A stretch of 64,000 bases of DNA from Priapulus caudatus (taxonomy: Eukaryota > Priapulida > Priapulimorpha > Priapulimorphida > Priapulidae): assembly GCF_000485595.1 (NCBI RefSeq), contig NW_014577281.1, positions 161,690 through 225,689 on the forward strand, given 5' to 3'. The translations under genes and the position numbers were made by a program. Under the pieces are notes generated by a model, which had not been told where the DNA came from, made no database searches, and saw only the letters and a program-made list of their open reading frames with translations. Positions 32,790 through 47,171 of this stretch are shown here, one piece after another (the stretch's first letter is position 1; every line of letters starts with the position of its first letter).

Positions 32790-35700
32790 GCTGATAGTAA
32801 GGTTATTTAAAACTAAAAGGCAGTCGAATATATATATATATATCCACATAAAATCTTCAACATTGAGGTGCGTTACTAGTAGGCCTAATTAACGCTCATA
32901 TAAGGTCTATGAGCCTAATTAACTTATCTATTTTTCAGTTACATATATTTTCTTTTTATTACATATAACTAATGATTGAAAGCACGTAAATTTAATAATG
33001 AGTAACAAATTTACGTATTGGAACCGTAACTCTGAATTTTACGAAATGAAAGTTTACCTAATTATATAAAAAAAAACATGCTATACGATTAGTTTATTAT
33101 GTTTACTATAATTATTTACAAACATCACGGACAAAAATAAATCTACGTCAGAATTGTAAAACGTAATAGATACGCATCTCAAAGAAATATCTTACGTGAC
33201 ACTCGTAGTTAAAAATCCAAATTCGACAAAAGATTTCCAGAAAGAAGAACATGTGACAAATTTATTATCATCTACAACTTACAATCAATTCCATACATGC
33301 GATGACGTCCGTTAAAAGCCAGCAGCAATATACTCACGCATCGTATGCTACACTGTACCACCCATTCAAAAAAATGTTGGTAATAATAATACGTGTGGCC
33401 AATTGCACCGATACCTTGTTAGCATAGGAATTAACTAAAGCTACCAGGACATTTGCTTTTGTTTAACCATACATAAATAATGTTGAACCAGCTTAGGTTT
33501 GCGAATGAACTTTGTACTACATGGTCAACCGATGCTGATGAACTCGCGACCTATGATTTTACGGAAATGAAGCTTTATTTGATTTCGCGTTGTAGGAGCA
33601 CGGTCGCGTTTGCACTCATGGTTTCTTGACGAACACATCGTCGATGTGTTGAGCTAACTGAACTTCAACAGTTCATATATCCTCACTTCCGCTAACAATG
33701 AACTCAAAGGTGAATAAAAACAATTTGTGTTTATTTACCTCTAATAATATGGATCAACACTGAGTATAAACCATAAATACACAGGAACAAGTAATAAATT
33801 ACTTGACAAGAATTCTTGGTGCATGTATGATTCTCGCATTATTTCATGCGTATACTTCTTATGCGTATCACTGACGTGTTTATAATTACTGGAATATGGT
33901 TGTGCACTATAAATAAAGTAGCAAAATAAATTTGGGTTATTGTCAGTTACAGAGAGTAAAATAATGGCCGTGAATGTTTATAATAATTGGATAGCATAAT
34001 CACGTTTCGTTGCCAAGTTAAATGGTCAAAATGGCTAGTTTGGCTTACATAAAAAGCTATGTAGAGTGTGTATTTTTAGTTCAACATTGCGCTTTCTTGT
34101 CACATGTTTACAATGTTCTGTCTGGCAAATGTGATGTTCATTACAAATTGCCTTTTCCAATTAACGCCCTGCTAATAGCAATTAAACGGGAAACTAAACA
34201 ACTTTCTCTCATCCGAACACCTTTAACAAAATCACCCGCAAACATATTAAATGAAAATACGTCTAGAGAGCTTATACGTGCGCGTTGTCTTAATCACCTG
34301 GCTAAAGAATGTGTGTAATTAATGTATAATAAACTAAAAAAATAACATGAGCGCATTATGAACGCTACTACAGTATTACTACTGAATTACCACAGTATTT
34401 CTACATTTTAACGACACTTCAGTTATTCAACTAAAGATTAACAAGCTCTACACATGGGAATATGTTTGGTATAAGGTAATTACGCGTAACATATAATCAG
34501 AAGTGAATAATAATATATCTATTATTATTCCCTCCTGATATAATAGCCTTCCATATGACTTTATCTATCTAACAACAAACAGAAAAAACATTTACAAGAG
34601 GTGGCACATCTAGATGCCCACATCCACATCTCCTTTCGTTTGGTCATATAGACATTTTGGAAAACTAGCAAGGAAGAACCAAATAATCATATATCCCTAC
34701 TGCGGTTCAGCGTTATGATATGGCGTCAAAACCGTTCGTTGTGCCGAGCCTTGTTTTCATACTTTGCGTATTTAGAACGTTGCCATTACATGTGATTACA
34801 TGCGATTGTCAGCACACAAAAATACACATGCACACATGTACGCACGCACGCACGTACCCATGCACGTATAGTGTATGTATACGGACGTATTTATCAAAAT
34901 GAAACCTTTACACACAATACTTCTATGTCCACGTAACTAGTCCGCGTGCGCCAACCCGCACAGCAATATATATGTCGTAAAAAGGTTGGTTCGTATCGCA
35001 TCATCAGTACAACAAACACTACTACATGCTCGATAAAAATCGTACCAAATTCAATAATGCTATGAATAAAAACATGAACCTACGTATATTGCATATTTAT
35101 ATCTTTTTCACGATATACACAGGTCTTTGGTAGAAGATTACGCCATCCCTAAAAGCATACTTTAACAATTTTTGAAAACGTTATCTTGACACTAGAATAA
35201 CTTGTACCCAATATTTTATCATAATCAATTTTATGCGTATTTCCCCCATTTTATAAAGTCGCCGATGTTCTTTAGATAATAAAGTATTTAGTAATTCCTT
35301 ATCCTTTTTGCACGTCAATATAAAAACGACTTATTATGAATTAAAAAAAAAAATTACAAATGGTATGCGTGCCAATAATGAACAATAAATAAGTTAAAAC
35401 CCCAGAAACTGATTTAAATATGCTACACTCGTAATAGCAGAAATAAAATTATAACTGCATATGAGATGTCCACATTATCGGTATCACCAAGGCCGTACAT
35501 ATTATAAGTTTAATAGGCTAATCAATACACATCGGGAGGCCTAAATACCGCATTATTCAAACACCAGGAATCAACACTACCTAAATCTCAGAATGACAGA
35601 ATTTTGGGACAATGCGGTGGTACATTAGATCTTACAACCCCACGGAGCAAGCATGTAATTATTTTTCATGAGCAGCTCCGGCTTATCACCTCAAATTATA

Positions 35701-35974
35701 CCTGTCTCACAATAAAAAAAAACAAATATCTCCCAGGATATATATATATATATATATATATATGCCAAGATAGATGCACGTACCCCTGCACGTCAACCAA
35801 CCGGGTATGGACAAGCGTCATATGTCCACGCATTACACAGGAATAAAACCTACTACCCGGTGTCGTATGATGTCAGAATACATGCGTTTTCTGGAATCGA
35901 TATTGGTGCCGAAAAAACGCTCGACGCTAGTGCACCACGCTCTCTAAAACTGATCACTCTGCCCTGACGGCGTG

Positions 35975-36249
35975 TCACACAACGGTCTGGTGGGATGACG
36001 TACTCACAACCGTATCTACTTGTGGCGCGGGCCTGTAGTGTACCATAGTTAAATCATTGTGGGAGGTTTTTGCGTGTGTCTGCGCATTGTTCGTCATCAT
36101 CACTTTCGCTTTCACTTCGGCTCTCGCTATTTTGGCCCGCTTCCGCTGCCGCCGGTAGCATATGAGCGCCGTCAATACGATGAGCATTAATAACCCGGCC
36201 GTCACACTGCCGATGATCACGAAGATGTTGTTGTCCGCTTGTAAGAAAC
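35975..36249 (-). CDS. CUB gene last exon (transmembrane helix and cytoplasmic tail)
   Basis: Acceptor ggctcgtag; stop TGA at 35975-35977. Encodes FLQADNN, the helix IFVIIGSVTAGLLMLIVLTA, basic CYRRQRKRAKIARAEVKAK, then a Thr/Ser/His-rich tail ending SSHQTVV. The C-terminal TVV is a possible PDZ ligand. Confidence 0.9.
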
Positions 36250-36792
36250 CTACGAGCCGACAAGAAAGGAAAACAACAACAAGAGTACAATTAAATTCTT
36301 TCTTTGCTATCGCTTGAACAGAAAGAGGAAGCGCGCAATAATGACCATCGCTCATGTTGACTTTTTTCCTGCGATAGGTTAGGTATATAATCATAGACTC
36401 GTGCTCATATATAACCTAGGTTAACGTCGAGATTAAGTGAAGGAATATAGTTACGTCATGGCCCAATTTACCGAAACCAGCCAGCTCGATGCTAGCTAGG
36501 GACGCATCTGATCGGGGCGCTGCCACAGCATCGCGTAGCCTAGCATTGGTTAAATGAATATGTATCCCTAGTGACACTCTACTCCCGAAATCATTTTATT
36601 GCGTCATTTTTATACGCGTTTCATTACACCCCTGCCTCATATACATATATATATATATATATATAATATATGTATAAACACACATGCACGCACGNNNNNN
36701 NNNNNNNNNNNNNNNNNNNNNNNNNNNNNNNNNNNNNNNNNNNNNNNNNNNNNNNNNNNNNNNNNNNNNNNNNNNNNNNNNNNNNNNNNNNN

Positions 36793-36830
<38 letters not shown>

Positions 36831-38604
36831 CGCGCGCGAGAGAGAGAAAGGGGGAAGGGGAAGACGGAGACAGAGGTGAGACAGCACGCACGCGGGTTTC
36901 AACCATAGAACTAGTACTAGAAGTCTTCTATTTCTAGTTCTATGGTTTCAACTACCATGCCCGCGATAGCACGTTTACGCCCATAGTGCACCAGTGGAGC
37001 GCAACCATTTGCAAGCGGTAATGCAGGTTTTTTAACATGATTTTACTTTAACTTTACAGTTAACTTTAAATGGTTAATTTTACATTGTTGCGCTACATCA
37101 CAACTTTACACTACCGCGAGAGCAACGTGTTTGTGGCTAACTACACGTAGATAAACACATACACTGATGAACGTATAGGGCTACATCATTTTATAACGAT
37201 CGTTTTTTTCATTTAAATAACAGTCAGCCTAAACTATGAAACGTTTATCCACTAACTAATAAACATACAAAATTTTTACTAATTTTAACTACTAACTATT
37301 AAACGACTTAATAATGCAGAAATGTAGGCTGTTAAATTTAGCTTTATTACTTTACATAAATTGGTCAGTTGTGGCGGATTGCTAGAATAAGAAACACCGA
37401 AAACAGCAGAAGCAAAAAGAAATAGTTCGTTACTCGTTTCTCGCTCGTAGGTCAGTGCTTGCGCCGATGTCTTGCTATCTGCAACTTTAGCTTTTCCTTT
37501 AACAAATGTGTAAACGGCGCTGAACCCCTGAGCTTGGTGATCTTTGTTAGAGTGAAACAAGACCTTTAACCTGCAGCAAAACGATTGACAATTAAGAAGC
37601 GTAAAATTATTCATGAATCGATTGCGAATTAAAATGTAAAGATGTAGTTTACTAAATGCAATACATTAATTGTGCGTTCAATAGAATAGCTTCTAATGCC
37701 ATTTAAATATTAATAGAGTGAATGAGTTGCACGCATTAGAATTTATTGAATGTTTTCCTCGGTATCACTTTTTTGAAAGAAACCTAATTGCTTCGATCAG
37801 TACGATTTAGTACCCACAATATAGTTATTGCCGGTAAGCCAGGCAGAAAGAAAGATCAATGGGCCACAGTTTACACCAGCTAGCATAGAAACGGTAAGAA
37901 GTACTACAATGGAATTTCGTTTCCTCAAACTCAAATGATGGCATATTGTCTATAGATATAGAACAGCGAATTGAGGCACCAGTGGGTCATTTTTAATATT
38001 TTTTTAAATGTAATCTTTAATTATAACAGACGCCTCTTTAAAAATAATATTGCCAGATGCCTAAAATAACTAAAATTGTTCTTGCTATCATAATAAAATG
38101 CACTGTTTTATACCAGCAAAAACTACTGTAATAAATATGTCCATATACTGTCAATAGCTAAAATATAGAAGTTTTAATTGAAGAATAAATAAATTAATAT
38201 AGGCACCTTTCAAACTTCAACTATGAGACCTGCCCCTTTTAATAATCAATTACCTTGGTGAGGTATCGTGTAATATTATGTAGATATTATTAGATAGATT
38301 AAGTAATATACAATAATTGTCTTCTCTATGCAAATAATTGTCTTCTCATTATGTTTTTAGAATTATTTTATGCCAATCCTCACCTTGAAACTCCTGGCTC
38401 TGAAATCCACGGCCCTGGTGTAAGCGATTTACAGTATCGACCTACTCTCATTTCCCTGTCCTTAGGTGAGTCTGACCAGATTTGATATATCTCCACCCAG
38501 TCGTCCTGACAATATTCTGTGCCATGAGGATACACCCTACATTCCATTAACAATAAAAATTTACTTACTTTTATAGTTCAAAGCAAATGAGGAAAACGAT
38601 AAAG

Positions 38605-38635
<31 letters not shown>

Positions 38636-41600
38636 CTAAAATCATTGACGCCTACTACCAAGTGAGCAAAATGGTATATTAACTGCGACAGCAGAACTCG
38701 CTCGTGCGAGTATTATAAAGAAACAAGCGTGTCGAAGAGAAAAAAACACACAAAAATGACATATTACCCGGGTGGTGGATCTTCAGATGCCAAGTCAAAC
38801 TTGACGAATCGAATGCGAATGAGCTGGTTAGGGCTGGCAACGAAGTTGTATATGCAGTCCGTTATGCTAGGATATTTATGCGGATGGCGTGGCGAAACGA
38901 ACGCTCCCGTTAACTCCTGACTTTTGCCAGAGTAAGTGAAACAACATTGTTGAGGGGATCCTTCTGTCACATCGTTTTGTGAACACAATGTGCCTGGTAT
39001 ACCGTAGTCTGAAAGCCAAAAAGACGCGGACGATTTGCATCATGTGCTAAGTGAAAAACACCAAATCTACTACAATTTCGAAGAAGTTTACGTTCTTCCA
39101 CTGATGGGTTGTTTGCTGATGATGATTTGCCATAGCCGGTCAATGTTACCTGGCTGGCATTTTACTCTAACAGCTAGTGAAGTTAATATAAATACAACTA
39201 TAAGCAGTTCCACCTGTAAACATGACTGAACGAGCAGACATTGGACGCCACCCCTGCTGTGAGCGTCCCTCAGTTTCCGTTTATTACCGGATTCAATTTA
39301 CATTTCCTAAGGCTGATGTGATGCATAGCATAGCGATGTTCTGTGGATAATATGCTATATATTGGTACGCCGTAAGACCTCATAGTATGTGGGCTGGCGG
39401 TATTTTACCTGCGAGCTAGCATGCGCCTGCCAAGAATGCAGATTCGTGTAATTGCATTGATTAGTGAAATTGCATTAGCAACTGCTGCAGCGTTTACGAC
39501 ACGCTGAAGCCGGTATGTGGTTTGTTCCGTAGCTAGATTTGCAACAACCATCCCGAACAGTCTGTAAGAGAAGACTGTTCTGAGAAGTTGTGTTTAAAAG
39601 AGGGGTGGTTGGTATGTCGCGTATAAATAACCCACAAGGAAATTAACGTGGATAAACAAATTTCTCCGTACCTACCGCGTACCTACTTTTCCCGTCCCTC
39701 TTCGCTCCTTTCACCCTTCTCCTCTCGCTCGGTCTCTATCTCTCTTTATTCTCCTCTTTCTCATCCTATATCATTCCCACTCTCCTCGTGGAAATACTAT
39801 TACTACATTTATCATTAAGTAAGATCCGTTACCAATCCACCTTTACCAGTACCACATCAAAACGAATTTTGATAAATTCGGACAGCTGATGCGTTTGTAG
39901 CGCAAGTAGTATATTTATAAATATAGATATATATTTATATATATATATATATAAATATATATCTATATTTATAAATATATATATATATTTACCCTGATTT
40001 ATATATAAATGTCATATCTTTTGATGTACTGGTATCGTATCATACAGGCAGGCTGTTTGTAGCCTACACTGTATGTTGAGTAATTAGCGCGTCAATGCCA
40101 TGAATGCCGGCGCTCGATATACAAGCATGTGTTCTCACGCGCAAAGCAGGAGCAGTTATTCACACCATTGATCACCACATCATTGATACACCATGATAGT
40201 ATGTTACGTTACGTTATGGTTACGTCACGTTGTAGAGATACGTCACGTTGGTGTATAGAGATGAGTGTATAAGAGCAGCATTATTGAGTTGCGATGTATC
40301 GTACATACGGCGCTGCATACCAGATAGCGAGAATCTCTGCGCTCTACCGCACTGTTGCCGCAGCAGCTGCCGGATGCGCTATCGGGAATCCTATATCACC
40401 GGCGACAGCTATGCAGAGACACGCTCGGTAATGGGCCACATACTAAATACACCGATTCTATTCTATTCTAACTAATCTCACCATGCAGCGCAGAGGCGGA
40501 TCCAGAGGGTTTGGGTGACCAGTTTCCATAGTTCTAGTCACAGCTAGGGGGGTCCGGGGGCATGCCCCCCGGGAATTAAAAAAAAATTAGGCTATATTTG
40601 GTGCATTCTGGTGAATTTTGAGGGTCAATTCTGAAGATACCCAGCCTGTGACCGGTTTCTGGAAACCGGTGCAAACCGGCCTAAATCCGCGCCTGCAGCG
40701 TACATCCGTGTAAATCACATCGTTAAAATAAATAATAACAATCTTCGTTTGAGCCACCCTGAGAAGAATTGTTTCGTTATTATACCTGAACAATTGTTAA
40801 TCAATTAGGGAGCACGCTCGGTTAAATTGGTACTTTTGCAGCCGCATTAATGTACTGGTTTTCAGCCATTCTGATACACACAGTGCACAGAAAACGCAGC
40901 GTGAATCGACTCCGAGCATAGACTCGGCTTGCTTCAATTCACTCCCTGATAGCACCTCTACACTAACTGTAATGGTTGTGGAGCAGTGCATGCAGTGAAT
41001 ATAAAGCCAGTGATTCTCCCACCTCGGCGTGCAGCTATTTGTTTACACTGCGTTGGAAAATAGCTTCACGATTTACCGTCATTGTGCTGTCTGATGGTGC
41101 AACATATCCCTGGAGATTTTAAACACCGCATAGACGTACTATCATTATAAACCTCAATACATTTACCTATATAGCTTTTGTGGCATATCCATCCAGTTTA
41201 AATTATCCATTTCTTTACTATACGCATATGTAATGTCTATGGACCAACAAAAAATCGATTATATTATAGAACCAACGTCATTTGTTAACCTTTACTCCTA
41301 TGGGAAAAAAATCTGCTTCCCTCGCTTAGTAGAGTCGTTTCGCGTGGTTCTGGCGTTTTACAGAAATGAGATCAACCTGGTGTGGGAGAGTTAGAGGTAG
41401 ACGAGAAGTTGAGGTGAGGAATGGATCACCCAGAGAGTAAGATGAAGAATAGATTAAAGAGTGAGAGGTTGAATTAGAAGGAAAAGCAGAGAAAGATGGA
41501 TATGATGGATTGATACAGAGAGCGAGATGGAAAGGTTGAAGGAGAAGAAGAAAGGGCCGGGGATGGAAAGGGATCGAGGCAGATGAAGAGGTAGAGCAAG

Positions 41601-42202
41601 AGGGCTACTAGAGGTATAGATCTCGATTAAAAACAATAAATATAAAAACTACTCTTGAATTTTATTAACAGTACCGCGTTGTGTTATTATTTATTAATTA
41701 CTTTACTATCTCTACCATCTCTACGCATTAACCTCCCACACCGAAAACAGAGAAATTATAGCGTACAATATTACAATATTTTATCTCCATTAAAGCCTAT
41801 ACCTGTTAGAAATGAGTATTGGGCTTTGAATCCCCAACCAGACGAGTTTCCACTATGTAACACCATAAGTAAACGAGGTCCTTTAGAAATGACGGGGTGG
41901 AATGTGTAGTTTCCACACCACTGGTGGTTTGGCATTCCTTCGGTGTCATCACCATTCAGGTAGAATGCAACATAGCCATCATTACACCTACAAAAATGAG
42001 TCTGCAATGTCATCTACAACTTACAAAAACGCAATCACGACACACACACGCGCGCGCGCGCGCACACACACGCGCACGCGCACGCACACGCACACGCACA
42101 CGCACACGCACACGCACACGCACACGCACACGCACACGCACACAGTTACACACACACACACACGCACGCACGCACGCACGCACGCACGCACGTGCGGCGC
42201 GC

Positions 42203-42239
<37 letters not shown>

Positions 42240-45200
42240 GCACGCCCGCATGCGCGCACACACGTGTACAATCATCATATGCACGCACACCCGCGCGCGT
42301 ATACACACGTGCACGTACGCACTAACACGCACATACGCGCACACACACATACACACAAATATACTTATACTTATAGATAATTTACAGTATTTCAGGAAGC
42401 AACTTACTTTCCATAAGCATCTCGTGGAATGTTGAATTCTCGGAAGACTAGATTCACCTTTTCCAGATTTTGGTCATCATTGAGACCGTCTACCAGGTAC
42501 TTGCACACGCGCCCGGGCATATACTTCCGGGGATAATTAGGAGAAATGATTGTGCCATTGGAGATGCCACGGCTTGGGATTCGTTGATCACACTCAGTGC
42601 CTCGCACATGATATTCTGGCAGGCCGAGAAAATCTGCGCGTACGGTACAGAGAGATTTTTATGCGTGTTGGCATCGTTGAACGTTTTTTTATTCGTACCA
42701 CGTGTACGATGTAGTTTTTGACGGTGACCTTACTAGCGACCATGAATATATCACATTGGTCTTTTCCATCATATACAAAAGGTTCGAGCAATCAAACACA
42801 AGTAATCCATCAGAATCAAGAACATCAATTTTTAGTTTTTGATTTTCGGATATTTTCGGATAATTTTCGGATATTTTAGGATAAACTGTGAATACCTGTG
42901 ATAAGTGTATGCTGTGGACGTTTATAAGAAGTTGTAACAAATTAGATTCTTACTGGATCTGAAAGACCATGTCATGGAAATCATGAAATCTAACATTTTA
43001 GTCGCCAAACTTTGAGTATGAAAACTGTTAGTGAAGCCGGTCAGATTGCGACTAGTACACATTTAGGACTACAAGTTGCACGATGACGTTCCCTTTTTAC
43101 GGAAACCCATGAAATTACCATTGGACCACGTGAGACTTCGATCTTGTGTTTTGATTTGCTGATATTATTTACGCTGCTCATATCCCCTAGATGACGAATA
43201 TGTACATCACAGGAACAGCAATTTACATTTTTGAGCCGAACTTGATGAGAGACAGGGGCACACTATCACATTTCCCCCCACACAAATAGATTGATATTAT
43301 GAAACTAATCTAAAAGGTCTATCTCGCTACGTCTTTGAAATCATGCTGGAAGTAATTGCTTCCCATTTTATTAACGGCATCAAAAGATTTGACTTACTTA
43401 AGCTTACAAACTCAGAGCTGAATTTGAAATGAATGTTGAAGCCCAGATTTTCTGAATCCGGAGCCTTTGATGAGTGGAATTCTAAAAATAGGTTTTCTTT
43501 CGTAGAAAAGATAACTTTTCCCCGGTGCTTGTATCCGCACAGCATAGTGTTGATGAGAGGGGCATCGGTAGAACGGCCATCGTGTACTTTTAGCCAATCA
43601 TACGGACAACTGTAACACAACATATTAATGTTCATTACGCCCATGTGATGTATCACTTAAATTAACGTGCTTTTCATATGCACACGGACGGCCCAGTACC
43701 ACACTGATCCATTTGTCTAAAGGTCCCTTCCAAATTTCATGTATAACCGAACTAACGAACAATCCAACTTTTCCAATTACATGAGGAAAGGATGCACCGC
43801 ATATGGTGACACGTGATATAGAACCTTGGCTATAGGCATAAGTTGTGTCTGACATGCATGCACCCGCATCAATCATATTTAGGGAGTGAAGCTAATAAAT
43901 CAATACAATAAAAAATACTATGCATTCTTTCCCATTATTCCGATCATTGCGTCACTGCCATATCAAAACATGAAATTGTCGAAAATGATTGGTTAAATTG
44001 TTACTTACTGTGGTCCTCCATAGTACAGATCAAAATCGTCAAATATTAACTGTATTCTCTGCAATGGGTTTCCTTCTAAGCTGTAGGTGCAGTGAAGATT
44101 GTTTGGGTAAGCACCAGGGTATGTGGGCGAGAGAATCTGTCCCTCGGAGTATGCTGCAGCTGTAATGGTCTGGTCGCATATTGTTCCTGGAGCCTTTTCT
44201 CCAACGTGATACCGCTCTAAATAAATGCATGCACGATGCAAACCTTATGAAAGAAATGTTGCAGGACAATCGTTGACAGAATCCCACTAACATAATTACG
44301 TACAGTCACAGTGTATAACAAAAAGAAGCCTGCATATTCCTGCCTAGATTTTGTTGGATACTGGATATTGCTCCAGCAGCTGCAACGCTTATTAGAAATG
44401 CACCTGTCACTAAGAATAGGCTCCTGTATGATTCTAGCTGACTCTAATCACATTTATACACTTCTTTTGTGAGCACTCCTTCCCTCTACAATAATCTTTA
44501 ATTGGCCAGAACACAGGTAGACAGAATTCCGAAAGGAACTTACCATCTTTCATGAAATGATACGATGCGTTGAATCCCCGCTCTTGCACATTGTCGTTGC
44601 TGTAGAATCCAACGATAATGATGTTGTAGAGCGATATGCGCGTCCGCGGAGCAATGCGCCCGCAGTACCTGCCGCTAATTGTGGTCTCTGCATCCTCCAG
44701 TCGGATCTCTGGTTGCTGCAGTTCAGCATAGATGTCGACGTAATCTTCATGGCATCTCCTATAGGGCGACGTTAGAGGGATTTGTAGGCAGATGTTTCAA
44801 GAACCAGCCGCTAGGCACCCGGATTTAACTACGTTGTGGGCAATGCGTTTAAAAGGTTAATGCATATATGTAGTGTTGACAGATTCGTATGGATGTATTG
44901 AGCAATACCGAATCTTGTTCTTTATTCGTGTTTCTTTTCAAAAATGACGTGTATCCATAACTCTGCTATTAGATCGATTTTACTCTCCGTTTGAAATATG
45001 TTGGCTGCTGTATGAGCTAAAACTTCACGCAAAACATTCTGTTTTTACAGAAGCTGCCCCACAGGCTACTTAAACGTGATGTTTACTGGAAAACATCAAT
45101 GCGAGTTGAAATACGTTGAAAGGGAGTTTTCTGCAGTCAATAATCCATGCAATACGATTTTAGAATTTTCACATACCAACAATAAGTACTCAGCATGCAT

Positions 45201-46737
45201 GTGCACTGTTAGGCGATGTTCACTTAAAAAGAGACTAATGTAGCGAATTCAGCTGGCTGGGCGCAATTACAATATACTGATGGTATGTGGCTTATGATGT
45301 GGACCATGTAATATTTACACCGATGGATCTATAACTTTCGCTGGACCTACTCTGCAGGGTTTCCTTGAAGAACGAAATCATCAAAATCAACCTTCACTCT
45401 CTCACTAGGCAAAGCAATGAACTTGTATAGGCACTGCAAAACAGTAAAAATTAAGAGAATATTATTATGCTTGTTATACCACAATCAAGGTGTTCGCATT
45501 CTATAAGACTATAACACAAACGGCCATTAACCTGTTAATAAACTCTCACATTAGATTCACAACCGCACATAGCAAATTTGATAAATATTCTAAGCTTAGG
45601 CCTACGTACAAGATTCAAACTTTATAGATATCATTGCCAATAAAAAGATTCCAGTTATTTTTACATAATTAATTTTCGTTATTCGATCTAAGAATATTAC
45701 CTGCATCTGTGGTTGGTAGTTGTTAGGATAGTATGGTGACATAAATGTACCGCTTTTAGTTTTGGAACCCTCCCTGCTCCTAAATTCTTGATCACAATCT
45801 ATAATGTATCATTCAAATATTACTTAATTAAAAAATATATACAAAACACAGTTCTAACCGCATTCTACAGTATTAGGCGCCTTGTAATGAATAAATCACA
45901 TTATTGGGCGCCTTGTAATTAAGAAAGTGAAAGATGGTTTTTCTGTCAAATTACTTGTGGGTATGTTCTGCCTATTTTACGTGTATATATGGTTCCACCA
46001 ACTAATATTTCGTTTGACACACAGGGTATGCTTGAACACGGATCATACCTAATTCTACAGTAAAGAAAGATTTGAATGGATTGCGCGTCTGATATTTAAA
46101 AAAAACATCATTGACAGACATTTTTTAATATGTTACACTGCACGTTAGTATCGAGATCTCTACGCTTAATTTCAACCAAATATTATTTCGTAATTAATTT
46201 CTTGTGAGTAGGTATGTGCTCTTTGCTTAAATGTGTATTAACATTTTAACAAAATGATTTTTCTGCTGGACAGTATTGGATATCTGAAACACATCTCTCG
46301 CCCTATGGTACGGTTTAGGGAATCCGGGAAGACTGCCTGTCATTTTTATAATAAACTACTCGTAGGTATATGTGCGCTCTTATAATAATTTTGACAAATT
46401 GTTTTTTAGCCAATACTGGGCGTGTTCGAATATCTTCATGTTTCGAGAAATAAACTTGTAGCATAATATTACGGTGAAAGAAGAATTTTGTTACTTTATT
46501 TGTTACATACCCGCATCACCTTGTGTTACCCTACTGACTCACCGTCATTTTCTCCTTTAAGTTATGTAAACTGTAAGTCACGGCGTTTAGGTTTGTGACT
46601 GTATAGCGCAAATGCAGAATGCCCGTCTCATTGCGCGTCTATAGGGAAGCCTGCGGACTGTGACCCTCGCTCGACCCAGCGACCGTGCTTCAACTCCACA
46701 CATATACAAACACCGGAAATGGTGTTATTAGTCACGG

Positions 46738-46800
<63 letters not shown>

Positions 46801-47117
46801 CATGTATATATGTATGTGTGTGCATGTTCGTGCGCGTGCGTGCATGGCGTGCGTGCGTGCGTGCGTGTTGCAGCTTACACGTTTCAAGATCAGACGAATC
46901 TCCGTTGCCGCAGTATTGGACATCCTTGCCTCTGCATACCAGTTCCTTGCTTATGCAATAGCCGTTGCGCTTGCATTTAAACCCCGTCGTACATTGTTGA
47001 TCTACCACGATATATTAAAATGTATGAGATAACTCATAACTCTTTATTTTGTAGAACTGATGAATAATTAAAATTCACACAAAAAATGCGCTTGATATTT
47101 CTTAGAAAATCCACAGA

Positions 47118-47171
<54 letters not shown>

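Larger units (their letters stand above)
29137..35974. other. Gene-poor region between the two convergent genes
   Basis: AT-rich, with no ORF showing a recognisable domain. It holds GT/GC repeats at 30055-30200, (CA)n at 30258-30318, partly repeated 'gatcacgtcatgt' sequence (30490-30720), short TA tracts and a perfect 37-bp palindrome at 32753. The 98-codon plus ORF at 34022-34318 is unrecognised and probably chance. Confidence 0.5.

Noticed and set aside
36599-36937. ORFs running through the N block
   Set aside because: They depend on translating unknown bases and a GA repeat.
42700-42895. Minus-strand ORF ending YPKISENQKLKIDVLDSDGL as a CUB gene exon
   Set aside because: Exons 43609-43398 and 42615-42408 join in phase without it, no donor fits, and its start is a short tandem repeat.
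46543-46638. 32-codon minus-strand segment with a strong GTGAGT donor between LDL-A and CUB2
   Set aside because: Open in one frame only, with phase 0 at both ends. It cannot join the phase-1 exons on either side.
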